A stretch of DNA of 60,964 bases from Calorimonas adulescens (GCF_008274215.1 NZ_VTPS01000017.1:1-60964), one strand, 5' to 3'. Numbered from the stretch's first letter, positions 1 through 9,204 are shown. Translations and numbers: made by a program. Notes: a model not told the origin generated them from the sequence alone.

Positions 1-155
1 TATAACTTTTCGTAATTTAATCCCTCCAATATTAGGCTAAGCAGTCTTACTGAATCATCCTCTGGTATCAACATTTCTAAATTTAATGGTAAAACTAATT
101 GAAAGCTCCCATTAAATTCGGTATAATCTTTGGTGTATAGTTTAGTGTTTTTCAT
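1..155 (-). mobile_element. IS1182-like transposase, N-terminal part, cut by window edge
   Basis: Reading leftward from an ATG at 155-153, the frame stays open to the window edge and encodes about 51 residues, including LNLEMLIPEDDSVRLLSLIL. The LxLxxLIPEDDxxR pattern is typical of the start of IS1182-family transposases, which are DDE enzymes that move their own element. The C-terminal catalytic part lies outside the window, so I cannot say whether the copy is intact. The stem-loops at 174-262 probably mark the element end nearest the gene start. Confidence 0.7.
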
Positions 156-173
156 GACTTAATTATACAGCTT

Positions 174-262
174 ATACGGGTACTTCGGTACCCGTATTTG
201 CTTTTACGCAATAAAAAAAAGCGCTGTTGCACAATGAACTATTTAGTCCATTGTGCAACAGC
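174..262 (-). terminator. Two stem-loops between IS element and arsC
   Basis: The first hairpin is a 10-bp stem (174-183 with 188-197) closed by a TTCG tetraloop. The second is a perfect 14-bp stem: GCTGTTGCACAATG at 223-236 pairs with 249-262. On the minus strand the second is followed by a run of T (complement of the A-run 213-220), so it can act as a rho-independent terminator for arsC. IS1182 ends often carry GTTGCACAA-type repeats, so it may also be the IS terminal region. No gene is seen from 156 to 386. Confidence 0.5.
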
Positions 263-386
263 CCCTCTTTTTAGACATGTTCTGGACCTGCTCTTGGGGA
301 TTATTATCACATCCAGTCTTCCCTTACCGGACTTCCTGTTGGATAACACTAAAAAGGTAACTGTTATCCTCATCTATTATTTCCTC

Positions 387-800
387 TTATAGTTTTTCCT
401 TTACCAGTTCTATTATCTTATTCCTGACCTCTCGGAATTTGTCCATAATCTCTTCCTCTGTCCCTGTAGCCCTGGCAGGGTCTGGAAGCGGCCAGTGTTC
501 CCTCTTTATATGGGGAGGGGTAACCGGGCAGGCCTCCTCTGCCTCGCCGCATAAGGTGACTACTATGTCCATGGAGTTTAATAGGTGGTTTTCTATGAGC
601 TTGGAATACTGGGATGATATATCTATACCGATTTCTTTCAGGACCTCTATGGCCCTGGGGTTTACATGGGTGGGCTCCATACCGGCACTGAAGACCTCAT
701 ATTCGTCTCCCTTTAGTGTCTTAGCTATACCTTCAGCCATCTGACTGCGGCAGGAGTTGTTTATACATAAAAACATTATTCTTTTCTTTGGCACTAGCAT
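387..800 (-). CDS. arsC: Arsenate reductase, thioredoxin-coupled (ArsC, LMW-phosphatase fold)
   Basis: This cytosolic enzyme reduces arsenate to arsenite through a relay of three cysteines that is reset by thioredoxin. The P-loop is CINNSCRSQ (Cys12, Arg18). The two resolving cysteines sit at Cys84 and Cys91, seven residues apart as in Staphylococcus ArsC, and the general acid is in LPDPAR (Asp107). The length of 137 residues is normal. A GGAGG-like site precedes the ATG on the minus strand. No arsR or arsB is adjacent, so the gene stands alone, divergent from the NlpC/P60 gene, and the arsenite exit route is not visible here. Because the family shares its fold with tyrosine phosphatases, it is the Cys84/Cys91 pair that decides the call. 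Confidence 0.9.
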   Translation of the reverse strand: MLVPKKRIMFLCINNSCRSQMAEGIAKTLKGDEYEVFSAGMEPTHVNPRAIEVLKEIGIDISSQYSKLIENHLLNSMDIVVTLCGEAEEACPVTPPHIKREHWPLPDPARATGTEEEIMDKFREVRNKIIELVKEKL

Positions 801-890
801 CTCTCCTTCCTACCTCCAATTATAACTTAAAAAGGGGTTTAAATTATAGTCCATTTGTGTTAAATTTGTGTTAAGAGACGAGGGGTGATT

Positions 891-2297
891 ATGAAGATAA
901 GGTTGGCCATAATCTTCATTATAGTTTTTGTGATAGTTTTTGTGGTTCTTTTGATTATTAATATAGGTTTTACTACAACGACTACAGGGGGAGAGGGAAT
1001 GAGCAATCTGCCGGATGTAACAGAGGGAATGTTAGATGCTAATTTCTGGATATCAAGGCTTGATGATGCCGATAAGATTATTATGACACCGGATGAGATA
1101 GAGGAGTATAACGGCAGGATAGATGAATCGGTGAATGAGGTGGTAGACCTTAAAGGCTTTCCTGGTGCAATTACAGGAGAGGCGCTAAAAGAGATGATAG
1201 ATGAGTATAAGGTGCCTGCACTGCCAAGATATGATATAAACGGCAATATGCTGGGCAGTGACTACTATGATAACCTTTTGAGCAGAAGAGGTCTAAGTGA
1301 TGTCAAGGGGAGCAATCCTGTGAGGTTTGGTCTGGTGGTAAGGCGTACCAATATGAGGAGCTTTCCGACTGACGATATTGTGACGAATAAACCAGGAGAC
1401 ATAGAATTTGACAGGTTTCAGGAGACCGCGCTCTATGTGGGAGAACCGCTGGCTATACTTCATGAGAGCAGCGATAGGAAGTGGTACTTCGGCCAGGCCA
1501 GGTTTTACCGCGGATGGGTAAGGGCTGAGGATGTGGCCATCGGCAGTAAAGAAGAGGTACTGGGTTTTACTGAGAAGGTACCATTTATTGTGGTGACGGG
1601 AAACCATATAAAGACAGGGTACGACCCCTACAATCAGGACGTGTCTGGGCTGACCTTAGATATGGGTGTCAAGCTGCCTCTGGTAAAAGATGATGATGCT
1701 ACTGTAGACGGCCAGGCCACCCAGGGCAACTATGTTGTGGAAGTACCTACAAAGGATGCGGATGGAAACCTTGCCGTCAAAAAGGCCATGATACCTATGA
1801 GTGAGGATGTCTCTGTAGGCTATCTGCCATACACCAGGGGCAATATAATAAGGCAGGCGTTCAAGATGCTGGGTGAAAGATACGACTGGGGCGGTAGGAC
1901 AGGAAGAAGAGACTGTTCATCCTTTATCATGGATATATACTCCACATTTGGATTTAAATTGCCACGTAACACCGATGAACAGGAAGCCATGTATGGCATA
2001 AGGTATGATTTTAAGGGTAGGTCGGATGCTGAAAGAGAAGCAATCTTTGCAAAGTTAAAGCCCGGTGCAGCTCTGTATATGCCGGGTCATGCCATGCTCT
2101 ATCTGGGCAAGGTTGACGGGAGAGAATACATGATACATGATTTTTCGGGGTATGGTGATATGAAAGAAAAGATGCCGGATGGGGACTATAGGTTTATACC
2201 TGTGATGGAGGTTGCGGTATCCAGCATCGACCTCCCGAGGACCAATGGGAGGACATTCATGGATGCACTTACAACAGCAATACAAATAGAAAATTAG
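891..2297 (+). CDS. Secreted/membrane-anchored NlpC/P60 cell-wall peptidase with SH3-like domains
   Basis: Residues 3-23 form a hydrophobic N-terminal segment (signal peptide or anchor) with no lipobox. A linker is followed by SH3b-like repeats (the region around VRRTNMRSFPTD is typical), then a C-terminal NlpC/P60 domain. The catalytic Cys lies in GRRDCSSFIMDIY and the His in PGHAMLYLG. This arrangement fits the family that cleaves the gamma-D-Glu to diamino-acid bond of peptidoglycan stem peptides outside the cell. I chose ATG 891 because AGGGG sits just upstream; an in-frame GTG at 885 overlaps that site. A strong terminator follows the stop. Whether it serves growth, recycling or sporulation cannot be told from sequence. 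Confidence 0.85.
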   Translation: MKIRLAIIFIIVFVIVFVVLLIINIGFTTTTTGGEGMSNLPDVTEGMLDANFWISRLDDADKIIMTPDEIEEYNGRIDESVNEVVDLKGFPGAITGEALKEMIDEYKVPALPRYDINGNMLGSDYYDNLLSRRGLSDVKGSNPVRFGLVVRRTNMRSFPTDDIVTNKPGDIEFDRFQETALYVGEPLAILHESSDRKWYFGQARFYRGWVRAEDVAIGSKEEVLGFTEKVPFIVVTGNHIKTGYDPYNQDVSGLTLDMGVKLPLVKDDDATVDGQATQGNYVVEVPTKDADGNLAVKKAMIPMSEDVSVGYLPYTRGNIIRQAFKMLGERYDWGGRTGRRDCSSFIMDIYSTFGFKLPRNTDEQEAMYGIRYDFKGRSDAEREAIFAKLKPGAALYMPGHAMLYLGKVDGREYMIHDFSGYGDMKEKMPDGDYRFIPVMEVAVSSIDLPRTNGRTFMDALTTAIQIEN

Positions 2298-2317
2298 GGG
2301 CCATGGGGTCCCTTTTT
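2297..2317 (+). terminator. Rho-independent terminator after the NlpC/P60 gene
   Basis: GGGGCC (2297-2302) pairs with GGTCCC (2307-2312) around a 4-base loop and is followed by five T. It begins at the last base of the stop codon. A TATAAT hexamer at 2355-2360 then offers a -10 box for the two-component operon. Confidence 0.75.
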
Positions 2318-2381
2318 CCATGTTACGACTAAATACTTTTTAACAGCATTAAGGTATAATAAAAATCAAAGGGGGATTGCA

Positions 2382-3074
2382 ATGGGCAGTATACTGGTGG
2401 TAGAGGATGAGGACTCCATAAGGGAGTTTATAGTAATAAACCTGAAGAGGGAAGGGTTTAACGTCATTGAGGCGGCAACCGGGGAGGAAGCCCTTAATAT
2501 GATCAGGGTTCATATAGTGGACCTTATCATACTGGACATAATGCTTCCCGGGATAGACGGGTATGAGGTGTGCAAGAAGGTACAGGAGGAACGACCTGGT
2601 ACAGCTATAATAATGCTTACGGCCAGGGGGCAGGATACTGATAAAGTAGTAGGCCTTGAACTGGGAGCAGATGACTATGTGGTAAAACCCTTTAATCCCG
2701 TTGAACTTACCGCCCGTGTAAAGGCTGTCCTGCGAAGGGTAAATAGAAAGTACAAGGAGTCTAAGATTAGGGTTAAGGATATTATTGTAGATACGGAAAA
2801 GAGAAGGATTACAAAAGATGGGAAAAACATTGACCTCACCAATAAGGAATATGAGCTGCTACTGCTGCTGATGGAGGCTGGTGGCAGTGTGGTCACAAGA
2901 GATGAGATACTGAACAAGTTGTGGGGTACCAACTTCTATGGGGACATAAAGACCATTGATGTGCATATAAGAAGGTTGAGGGAAAAACTATGCGATAACA
3001 CTGCCAAACCACGGTACATAGCCACTGTATGGGGGGTTGGCTATCGCTTTGTGATGGGGGAAGAAGATGTTTAA
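2382..3074 (+). CDS. OmpR/PhoP-family response regulator
   Basis: The protein is 230 residues, the normal size. It has an N-terminal receiver domain (acidic pair Glu8/Asp9, phospho-acceptor Asp52 in LDIMLPG, Thr80, Lys102 in VVKPFN) and a C-terminal winged-helix DNA-binding domain ending in TVWGVGYRF. It should be phosphorylated by the kinase encoded next, whose start overlaps its last 8 bp, so the two are translationally coupled. The target genes are unknown; the neighbouring cell-wall peptidase and lipoprotein genes are possible members of the regulon, which is inference from position only. Confidence 0.93.
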   Translation: MGSILVVEDEDSIREFIVINLKREGFNVIEAATGEEALNMIRVHIVDLIILDIMLPGIDGYEVCKKVQEERPGTAIIMLTARGQDTDKVVGLELGADDYVVKPFNPVELTARVKAVLRRVNRKYKESKIRVKDIIVDTEKRRITKDGKNIDLTNKEYELLLLLMEAGGSVVTRDEILNKLWGTNFYGDIKTIDVHIRRLREKLCDNTAKPRYIATVWGVGYRFVMGEEDV

Positions 3075-4437
3075 GGGGATAAGAGGCAGGCTTATATGGA
3101 CCTATATCTTCATAGTCCTTTCCGCTATACTGCTATTGGAAGGGTTCCTTGTAGAGTGGGTATGGAGGTATTATACAGGGAATATAAGAGAGATAATGGT
3201 CCAGCAGGCTCAGCTTGCCAACAACTTTTTTAAAAACTATATAGAGGACGCAAACCTTATATATGTGGCTCAGGATCTTTCTGAAGATTTTGCTCAGGTT
3301 TCCAACACTGAGGTGCAGGTAATGAACACGTCAGGAATAGTCCTGGGTGACTCTATAGGCAACTTCGAGTATGCGGAGAGTGAAGATATACAGGATGCCA
3401 TAAATGGAAATATTGGCGTGTATCAGGGCAAATACATGGATACCAATGAAGACGTCATGGCTGTCTCATCTCCTCTTATGAAGGGTAACAGGGTGGTGGG
3501 AGTGATTCGCTTTGTTACCTCTCTTGAGGGTGTGGAGGAGGTCATGAGAAGGATAATAATAAACCTGATAGAGATTGGCGCTGCTATCGTAGCGATAGTT
3601 GTAATAGTGGGTATATGGGTATCATGGACACTCACCAAACCGCTAGACGAGATAACCAGGGCTGCAAAGGAGATAAGCGCTGGAGATTTCAAGGTGAGGG
3701 TGAGCAAGAGATTTAATGATGAGATAGGCACCCTGGCCGAGACTTTGAATCAGGCGGCTGTAGAACTGGAAAAACTGGATACTATGAAGAATGACTTTAT
3801 AAGCTCTGTATCTCACGAGATAAGAACGCCTCTCACATCCATTAAAGGATGGGTGGTCACACTAAAAGAAGGCTCAGACGAGGAAATTATGAAAAAGGGC
3901 TTAGACATAATAGAAAAAGAAACGGACAGGCTTACGGTAATGGTAAACAAACTCCTTGATTTCAGCAAGCTGGAGTCAGGACGTATCTCTCTCAATATGG
4001 GGCCGGTAGATCTCAAGGAACTGATAATCTCCACAGTTGACCAGATACGCCCAAGAGCGGAAAGGCTTGGGATCAGGTTGGATGTGGACTTAGATGACCT
4101 ACCTATGATCGAAGGAGATGCCAGCAGGCTTAGACAGGTACTTATAAATATTCTGGACAATTCCCTGAAGTTTACTGACAGCGGCGGGGAGATAGGTATA
4201 TATGCAGAAAAGTCACAGGATATAGCAAGGATTGTTGTCCAAGATACAGGCTGCGGTATACCTGAAGGGGATTTAAATCATATAACAGAAAAGTTCTACA
4301 CGGCAAAGGCGAAGGCTTCCGGGAGTGGACTCGGCCTGGCCATATCCAAGGAGATAATTGAGCTTCATGGAGGCAAGATAAACATAAAGAGCAGGGTTGG
4401 CGAAGGAACATCGGTGATGATAGAGCTTCCTGCATAA
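3067..4437 (+). CDS. Membrane sensor histidine kinase (HAMP, HisKA, HATPase)
   Basis: The 456-residue kinase has transmembrane helices near residues 9-29 and 163-185 flanking an extracytoplasmic sensor of about 130 residues. A HAMP linker follows, then the dimerisation domain with the H-box SVSHEIRTPLTS (His250), and the ATPase domain with an N-box (LINILDNSLKF) and G-boxes (DTGCGIP, GSGLGLAIS). The extracellular segment resembles the PAS-like sensors of PhoR/ResE/WalK relatives, but its ligand cannot be read. It is co-transcribed with the response regulator upstream. Confidence 0.92.
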   Translation: MFKGIRGRLIWTYIFIVLSAILLLEGFLVEWVWRYYTGNIREIMVQQAQLANNFFKNYIEDANLIYVAQDLSEDFAQVSNTEVQVMNTSGIVLGDSIGNFEYAESEDIQDAINGNIGVYQGKYMDTNEDVMAVSSPLMKGNRVVGVIRFVTSLEGVEEVMRRIIINLIEIGAAIVAIVVIVGIWVSWTLTKPLDEITRAAKEISAGDFKVRVSKRFNDEIGTLAETLNQAAVELEKLDTMKNDFISSVSHEIRTPLTSIKGWVVTLKEGSDEEIMKKGLDIIEKETDRLTVMVNKLLDFSKLESGRISLNMGPVDLKELIISTVDQIRPRAERLGIRLDVDLDDLPMIEGDASRLRQVLINILDNSLKFTDSGGEIGIYAEKSQDIARIVVQDTGCGIPEGDLNHITEKFYTAKAKASGSGLGLAISKEIIELHGGKINIKSRVGEGTSVMIELPA

Positions 4438-4601
4438 AATTTACCATTTCGTTTTTGGGTGCGCCTGCACATTACAGGCCTGCTTTAGTGGAGTCTCCGG
4501 GTGTTATATGTCGTGTCCGTATATTTGCTTAAGTAAAATTTAACCCTTTGTTAACCCATTGTTTTTGCATAAGTAGTATATTATAAGCAGGAGGCGATAG
4601 C

Positions 4602-6608
4602 GTGCATAAGCGTATTATAAGCCTGGCACTGGTATCAGCATTAATATTTATAGGTGGTTGTTCCAGCCTTCCTACTCCAGGTGCTACCATGAAGCCACCA
4701 TCAGTGGGGGAAGAATCCGGTAAGGGTGTGCAGGGTTATATGAAAGAAGTAATGGACTATCTCCCCGCGGGTGCGAAGCTGGAGGATGTAGACGGGGTGT
4801 CTGTGTTTCCGGTAAATGTAGATAGCGACCAGACCCCTGAATATCTTGCCACATACAGATTTGATGAAAGCAAGGTAGGGGCGTTTTTGCTCAAGAGGAG
4901 CGGGGGTTCTTACAAAATTGTATGGACTGATGTGGGAAAGGGATATGGTTTTGATACAGTTAAAATTGCAGATGTGACAGGGGATGGGCTGGCCGATATC
5001 CTCATTGGTTGGACTATAGGAGCCTCAGCAGGTAACGCTTTAGATGTATTTACATGGAGAAGCAACTCACTGCAGAATATATACAGGACCTCATATCACA
5101 GGATGGATGTGGAGGATATTGATGGTGACTATGGCAAGGATGGTATTGCGGAGGTGGCACTGTGGACTAAGGATACAGGGGATGCATACAGCGTTGAGGT
5201 TATGCGATGGAATGAGAGAGATAAAAACTTTGAGAGTGCACCCGATGTCTACAGGGCCTATTATCCTAGGGTTGTGGAATACTATAAGGATAAGGTAAAG
5301 ACAATGCCGGAAATGCGGGCGTACTGGTACTACTTAGGACTGGCACAGTATCGGGCCGGCCAGTTAAACTCTGCTTTATCTTCAATATCTTCAGGTCTCA
5401 AGATGAAAAGCGACTATCCAGATGATACCAGTTTTTTTCTGCTCAAGGCTGATGTCTTGAGGGACATGGGCAGGTATGAAGAGGCATCATACATATATGA
5501 AGGACTTATTCCAGTGGATGAGAAGCAGCCGATTCCTGTATCTTCACCAAGGATGGCAGCAAAGGCATACTTTGGGATGGGTGAAATATGCAGGGCCCAG
5601 AAGAACTACGATAAGGCCCTTGAATATTACAAAAAAGCTCAAAAACAGTCCATGGAAATAGAAACCAGGAGGGCTATCAACAGGTTGCCTGTGTACAAAA
5701 CTGTGGATATTGTGGAAAACTATTTTAAAAAGCTGTACGCAGGCAGGTTTAATGGGGATAAATTTGTGGAATGGACAGGGGAAAATAATATTGATGTTGC
5801 CTACAAGGATGTATCCGCCAATGCGAACGGCATAAACCGGGTTGTGTTTGTAGACTACAAGAGCGAAAGTCTCATGAAGGCTCATGAGATCTTCTGGTGG
5901 GAAGAGGGTAAGATGAAGCACCAGCTCTTTTTTTCAAACGAGTTTCCAACAGAAGCAGCCTTTACATCTGCTGTGTATGATAGCAGGGTGGTCAAGGGGC
6001 CAGATGGCAGCACGGAGATGGGGTTGGTGATAGAAACATCATATATTGGCAATCTTACCCCTCGTCCGTATTATATTCTGCTGAGGCTTGTAAATGACAG
6101 GTGGAGGCTTGTTTGGAGGCCGCCACTGTACCAATGGAGGAGCAGCCACGGCGAATTGGCTTTTGACGGACAGGGTATTGATCGGTTTACACTGCAGAGT
6201 GATTCATGGCATACAGACGATGCAAAAGGCAGGATATTTAATGAGAGTAATGATGGCCCACACCGCCACTTTATCGACACATGGGAGAGAGATGGCGACA
6301 GTTATAAGCTTATTGACAGCCGCACAGCCCCATCTGCATATGACACCCTTGTGGAATTCGTATATATGCTCTCCACGGGTAACGAAAAATCTGCGAGGGT
6401 CTTGGTTACAGATGAAGGCCTGGTTGAGAAGGCCAAAGAGCTCAATCTCGTACAGCCTGCTTTAAATGGTTGCTGGTCGCTGCAGCTTGATAGCCCAGAG
6501 GTGGAGAAAAAAGGCCCATTGAGGATAGTTGATGGCCCGGCTGCCGGGGTCACAGTGGCATTTGAACAACGTGGAGATAACTGGCTCATTAAGAGCATTA
6601 CAAAATAG
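4602..6608 (+). CDS. Large lipoprotein with VCBS/FG-GAP-like and TPR regions, function unknown
   Basis: The start is GTG 4602 behind AGGAGG. A signal peptide ends in the lipobox IGGC, so Cys20 is lipidated and the protein is anchored outside the membrane. Residues about 50-200 contain FG-GAP/VCBS-like blocks with calcium-loop motifs (VDSDQTPEY, ADVTGDGLADI, DIDGDYGKDGIAEV). Residues about 240-370 have TPR-like helices (WYYLGLAQYRAGQLNSALS, YFGMGEICRAQKNYDKALEY). The C-terminal ~250 residues match no domain I recognise. A 165-bp gap separates it from the kinase gene, so it probably has its own promoter. A scaffold or sensing role at the envelope is possible, but no enzyme motif is seen. Confidence 0.7.
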   Translation: MHKRIISLALVSALIFIGGCSSLPTPGATMKPPSVGEESGKGVQGYMKEVMDYLPAGAKLEDVDGVSVFPVNVDSDQTPEYLATYRFDESKVGAFLLKRSGGSYKIVWTDVGKGYGFDTVKIADVTGDGLADILIGWTIGASAGNALDVFTWRSNSLQNIYRTSYHRMDVEDIDGDYGKDGIAEVALWTKDTGDAYSVEVMRWNERDKNFESAPDVYRAYYPRVVEYYKDKVKTMPEMRAYWYYLGLAQYRAGQLNSALSSISSGLKMKSDYPDDTSFFLLKADVLRDMGRYEEASYIYEGLIPVDEKQPIPVSSPRMAAKAYFGMGEICRAQKNYDKALEYYKKAQKQSMEIETRRAINRLPVYKTVDIVENYFKKLYAGRFNGDKFVEWTGENNIDVAYKDVSANANGINRVVFVDYKSESLMKAHEIFWWEEGKMKHQLFFSNEFPTEAAFTSAVYDSRVVKGPDGSTEMGLVIETSYIGNLTPRPYYILLRLVNDRWRLVWRPPLYQWRSSHGELAFDGQGIDRFTLQSDSWHTDDAKGRIFNESNDGPHRHFIDTWERDGDSYKLIDSRTAPSAYDTLVEFVYMLSTGNEKSARVLVTDEGLVEKAKELNLVQPALNGCWSLQLDSPEVEKKGPLRIVDGPAAGVTVAFEQRGDNWLIKSITK

Positions 6609-6730
6609 GTTATCTTAGTTGAAAAGCATATAAAGGATGGCGGTAGCCTCATAAGCCAATAAAAATTTATACCGGAGGCAGGAATTTGCAAAATAGTATA
6701 GAATAATATAGAGTGAAAACTTAATTAGAT

Positions 6731-6821
6731 GGATGCTAGGGGAGCTTCTTTACTGAGGCTGAGAGGGGACACGTTCCCGACCCTTGAACCTGTCAGGATA
6801 ATACCTGCGTAGGAAAGCATG
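6731..6821 (+). promoter_or_regulatory. TPP riboswitch (THI element)
   Basis: The conserved TPP aptamer blocks are present in order: AGGGGAGC, GGCTGAGAGG, GACCCTTGAACCTG, GGATAATACCTGCGTAGG. The closing P1 stem is ATGCT (6733-6737) with AGCAT (6816-6820). Thiamine pyrophosphate binding stabilises P1 and favours the terminator that starts right after it, shutting off the thiamine-salvage operon. A weak promoter (TTGCAA 6686-6691, TATAGA 6707-6712) lies just upstream. Confidence 0.95.
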
Positions 6822-6852
6822 AAAGTGCCTTACACAGGGCACTTTTTATTTT
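6822..6852 (+). terminator. Riboswitch expression-platform terminator
   Basis: AAAGTGCCT (6822-6830) pairs with GGGCACTTT (6837-6845), followed by a T-rich tail. It abuts the 3' strand of the riboswitch P1 stem, as expected for a transcription-terminating TPP switch. Confidence 0.85.
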
Positions 6853-6856
6853 TAAA

Positions 6857-6890
6857 AAACCCACCTGCAGCAGGTGGGTTTAATTATTTT
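6857..6890 (+). terminator. Second hairpin between the riboswitch and thiD
   Basis: AAACCCACCTGC (6857-6868) is an exact inverted repeat of 6870-6881, followed by TAATTATTTT. It ends one base before the thiD ribosome binding site (GGGGGTG, 6891-6897). It is either a back-up terminator or the end of a short leader RNA. Confidence 0.6.
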
Positions 6891-6903
6891 GGGGGTGTTT
6901 AAC

Positions 6904-7695
6904 ATGAAACTAGCATTGACAATAGCGGGCTCAGACTCGGGAGGCGGAGCGGGCATACAGGCTGACATTAAAACATTTTCAGCCCACGGGGTCTTTGGCA
7001 TGAGCGTAATCACATCGGTGACGGCTCAAAATACAAGGGGCGTTATAGGTATAGAGGATATAAGCCCGGAAATGGTATCGCTCCAGATGCAGGCAGTATT
7101 TGAGGACCTCTATCCTGACGCAGTAAAGATAGGTATGGTTTCCAGTGGAGGGATAATAGGTGCCATAGCTGACGGCTTGAAGAAGTACGGTCCGAGGAAA
7201 GTGGTCTTGGACCCGGTTATGATCTCCAAGGGCGGGAGCTACCTTTTAAAGCCTGAAGCAATGAATGCCTTAAAGGACAAACTGATTCCATTGAGCCTTG
7301 TGGTAACCCCAAACCTTATGGAGGCAGAGGCACTGACTGGCATGGTGATAAAGACGCCAGAAGACATGAGAGAGGCAGCAAGGAAGATAATAGGGCTTGG
7401 GGCAAAGAGTGTTGTAGTAAAGGGTGGACACCTTACAGGTGATGCCTTAGATGTATTCTATGATGGGCACAAATTTTATGAGATAACATCGGAGAGAGTA
7501 AACACCAGAAACACCCACGGGACAGGATGTACATTTTCTTCTGCCATAGCAGCAAACCTGGCCTTGGGTTATGACCTTATTGAATCTGTTAAACGGGCAA
7601 AGGATTATATCACAGGGGCGATAAAAAATTCTCTGGATATTGGTCATGGGGTGGGGCCCACAAACCACTTCTGGAGGTGGGACAATGAAAACTAA
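6904..7695 (+). CDS. thiD: Hydroxymethylpyrimidine (phosphate) kinase ThiD
   Basis: ThiD phosphorylates 4-amino-5-hydroxymethyl-2-methylpyrimidine twice to give HMP diphosphate, the pyrimidine half of thiamine. The protein has the ribokinase-like start [20 protein letters not shown], a central [11 protein letters not shown] block and the C-terminal [15 protein letters not shown] motif holding the anion hole and catalytic Cys. It is 263 residues, as usual. The ATG at 6904 has GGGGGTG ideally spaced. It is the first gene of the riboswitch operon, and its last 11 bp overlap the start of cytX, so the kinase and the HMP transporter are coupled. Confidence 0.96.
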   Translation: MKLALTIAGSDSGGGAGIQADIKTFSAHGVFGMSVITSVTAQNTRGVIGIEDISPEMVSLQMQAVFEDLYPDAVKIGMVSSGGIIGAIADGLKKYGPRKVVLDPVMISKGGSYLLKPEAMNALKDKLIPLSLVVTPNLMEAEALTGMVIKTPEDMREAARKIIGLGAKSVVVKGGHLTGDALDVFYDGHKFYEITSERVNTRNTHGTGCTFSSAIAANLALGYDLIESVKRAKDYITGAIKNSLDIGHGVGPTNHFWRWDNEN

Positions 7696-8872
7696 ACTCA
7701 GCAGCTTCAGTATGTTTCTGCTATGGTTTGGCGCAGCCATATCCATGGCGGAGATAATGACAGGCGCCCTGTACACTCCGCTCGGTTTTAAAAATGGTGT
7801 GGCTGCAATTGTCTTGGGGCATATCCTGGGGAATACCTTTCTCGTGCTAGCAGGGATCATTGGCTTTAGGGAAAAGGCAGGTTCTATGGAGTCTACGCGG
7901 TATGCCTTTGGGGTATGCGGCTCATATCTTTTTTCGGCATTGAATGTTCTGCAGCTTATTGGATGGACAGCCATAATGATTATAGTGGCCGGCCGTTCTT
8001 TAAATTCTATTTCCATAAGTTTATGGGGGTTTGATAATTTCCATCTCTGGGCGCTTATGGTTGGTCTTCTGGTGATACTGTGGCTCTATTCGGGTAGCTA
8101 TGGGTTCAATGTGATAAACGGTATTGCAGTTTCTATGCTGCTGGTTCTTACCATAGTTATGAGCTATACTGTGTTTAAAGGAGGGATGCCGGCAGTGGCA
8201 TCTGGGGGCATGAGTTTTGGACATGGTGTAGAGCTGGCTGTGGTAATGCCGCTATCCTGGTTGCCCCTGGTTTCGGATTATACCAGGATGGCTGAGTCTG
8301 AAAGGGGCTCTTCAATAGCTATATGGACAGGCTACTTCCTGGGGAGCACATGGATGTATGTCATCGGCCTGGCCACAGGCCTGGCCTTCGGCACTGATGA
8401 CCCTACAGGCATAATGCTAAAGGCAAACCTTGGTGTGTTTGCCATGATAATTGTCATCATGTCCACAGTAACCACCACTTTCCTGGATGTGTACTCCTCG
8501 GCTGTATCGCTTCTCAACATAAGAAAGGGTGATGAGAGACTGGTATCGGTTGTTATGGGGGTGATAGGAATGATGGTTGCCCTGTTCTTCCCCATGGAAC
8601 AGTACGAAAACTTCCTGTATGCCATAGGTTCGGTGTTTGCCCCACTCTTTGCCGTTCTTTTGGTAGACTACTTTGTATTTAAGACAGATATGAGAAATTC
8701 GAAATTCAGCATTGAGGCATTGATTTCATGGGTCATTGGGTCAGTGCTTTACTATATTATTATGGGATTAGATATACCCATAGGGGTCACACTGCCCGAT
8801 GCAATCCTCACAGGGATAATTTATGCAGGCATAAGGGAAGCTGAAATGGCCGCTAAACCAAAGGCATTGTGA
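7685..8872 (+). CDS. cytX: Putative hydroxymethylpyrimidine transporter CytX
   Basis: This 395-residue, strongly hydrophobic protein with about 12 membrane segments belongs to the NCS1 cytosine/purine permease family (WFGAAISMAEIMTG near the start; MPLSWLPLVSDYTRMA in the middle). The CytX subgroup is defined by its place in TPP-regulated operons and is thought to import HMP. The start is ATG 7685 behind GGAGGTGGG, inside the 3' end of thiD. The substrate rests on context (riboswitch, thiD, thiE, thiM) rather than on a motif that separates HMP from cytosine. Confidence 0.88.
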   Translation: MKTKLSSFSMFLLWFGAAISMAEIMTGALYTPLGFKNGVAAIVLGHILGNTFLVLAGIIGFREKAGSMESTRYAFGVCGSYLFSALNVLQLIGWTAIMIIVAGRSLNSISISLWGFDNFHLWALMVGLLVILWLYSGSYGFNVINGIAVSMLLVLTIVMSYTVFKGGMPAVASGGMSFGHGVELAVVMPLSWLPLVSDYTRMAESERGSSIAIWTGYFLGSTWMYVIGLATGLAFGTDDPTGIMLKANLGVFAMIIVIMSTVTTTFLDVYSSAVSLLNIRKGDERLVSVVMGVIGMMVALFFPMEQYENFLYAIGSVFAPLFAVLLVDYFVFKTDMRNSKFSIEALISWVIGSVLYYIIMGLDIPIGVTLPDAILTGIIYAGIREAEMAAKPKAL

Positions 8873-8904
8873 GGTTAACCGTAACCAGAGGGGAGGTGAA
8901 AGAC

Positions 8905-9204
8905 ATGAGCAGTGTAAACCTTAGCCTTCAGGTAATACCATTGGTGGAAGAGGAGAAGGTATATTCTGTGGTGGACAGGGTGATTGAATACATTAAAGCT
9001 ACGGGTGTTAAGCATCTGGTGGGACCAATGGAGACAACCATGGAAGGTGACCTTGACACCCTTTTGGGTATAGTCAGCAAGGTGCATGAAATATGTGAAA
9101 AAGAAGGGGTACACAGGGTTATATCGGTGGTAAAGATTGACTACAGCCCCGACGGGGTAACCATGGATGAGAAAATAGGAAAATATAAAGAGGAATGGAG
9201 GTAG
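8905..9204 (+). CDS. Thiamine-binding protein, MTH1187/YkoF-like
   Basis: A 99-residue protein of the MTH1187/YkoF-like fold: NLSLQVIPLVEEEKVYSVVD at the start, followed by GVKHLVGPMETTMEGD, the usual signature. Family members are small ferredoxin-like proteins that bind thiamine or its pyrimidine part in the cytoplasm. I chose ATG 8905 because GGGAGGTG stands 8 bases before it. It lies between the HMP transporter and thiE and so probably buffers or delivers a thiamine precursor. It is not an enzyme as far as can be seen. Confidence 0.85.
   Translation: MSSVNLSLQVIPLVEEEKVYSVVDRVIEYIKATGVKHLVGPMETTMEGDLDTLLGIVSKVHEICEKEGVHRVISVVKIDYSPDGVTMDEKIGKYKEEWR

Noticed and set aside
439-744. A 101-residue plus-strand frame opposite arsC
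   Set aside because: It is the complement of the well-supported arsC gene and shows no domain.
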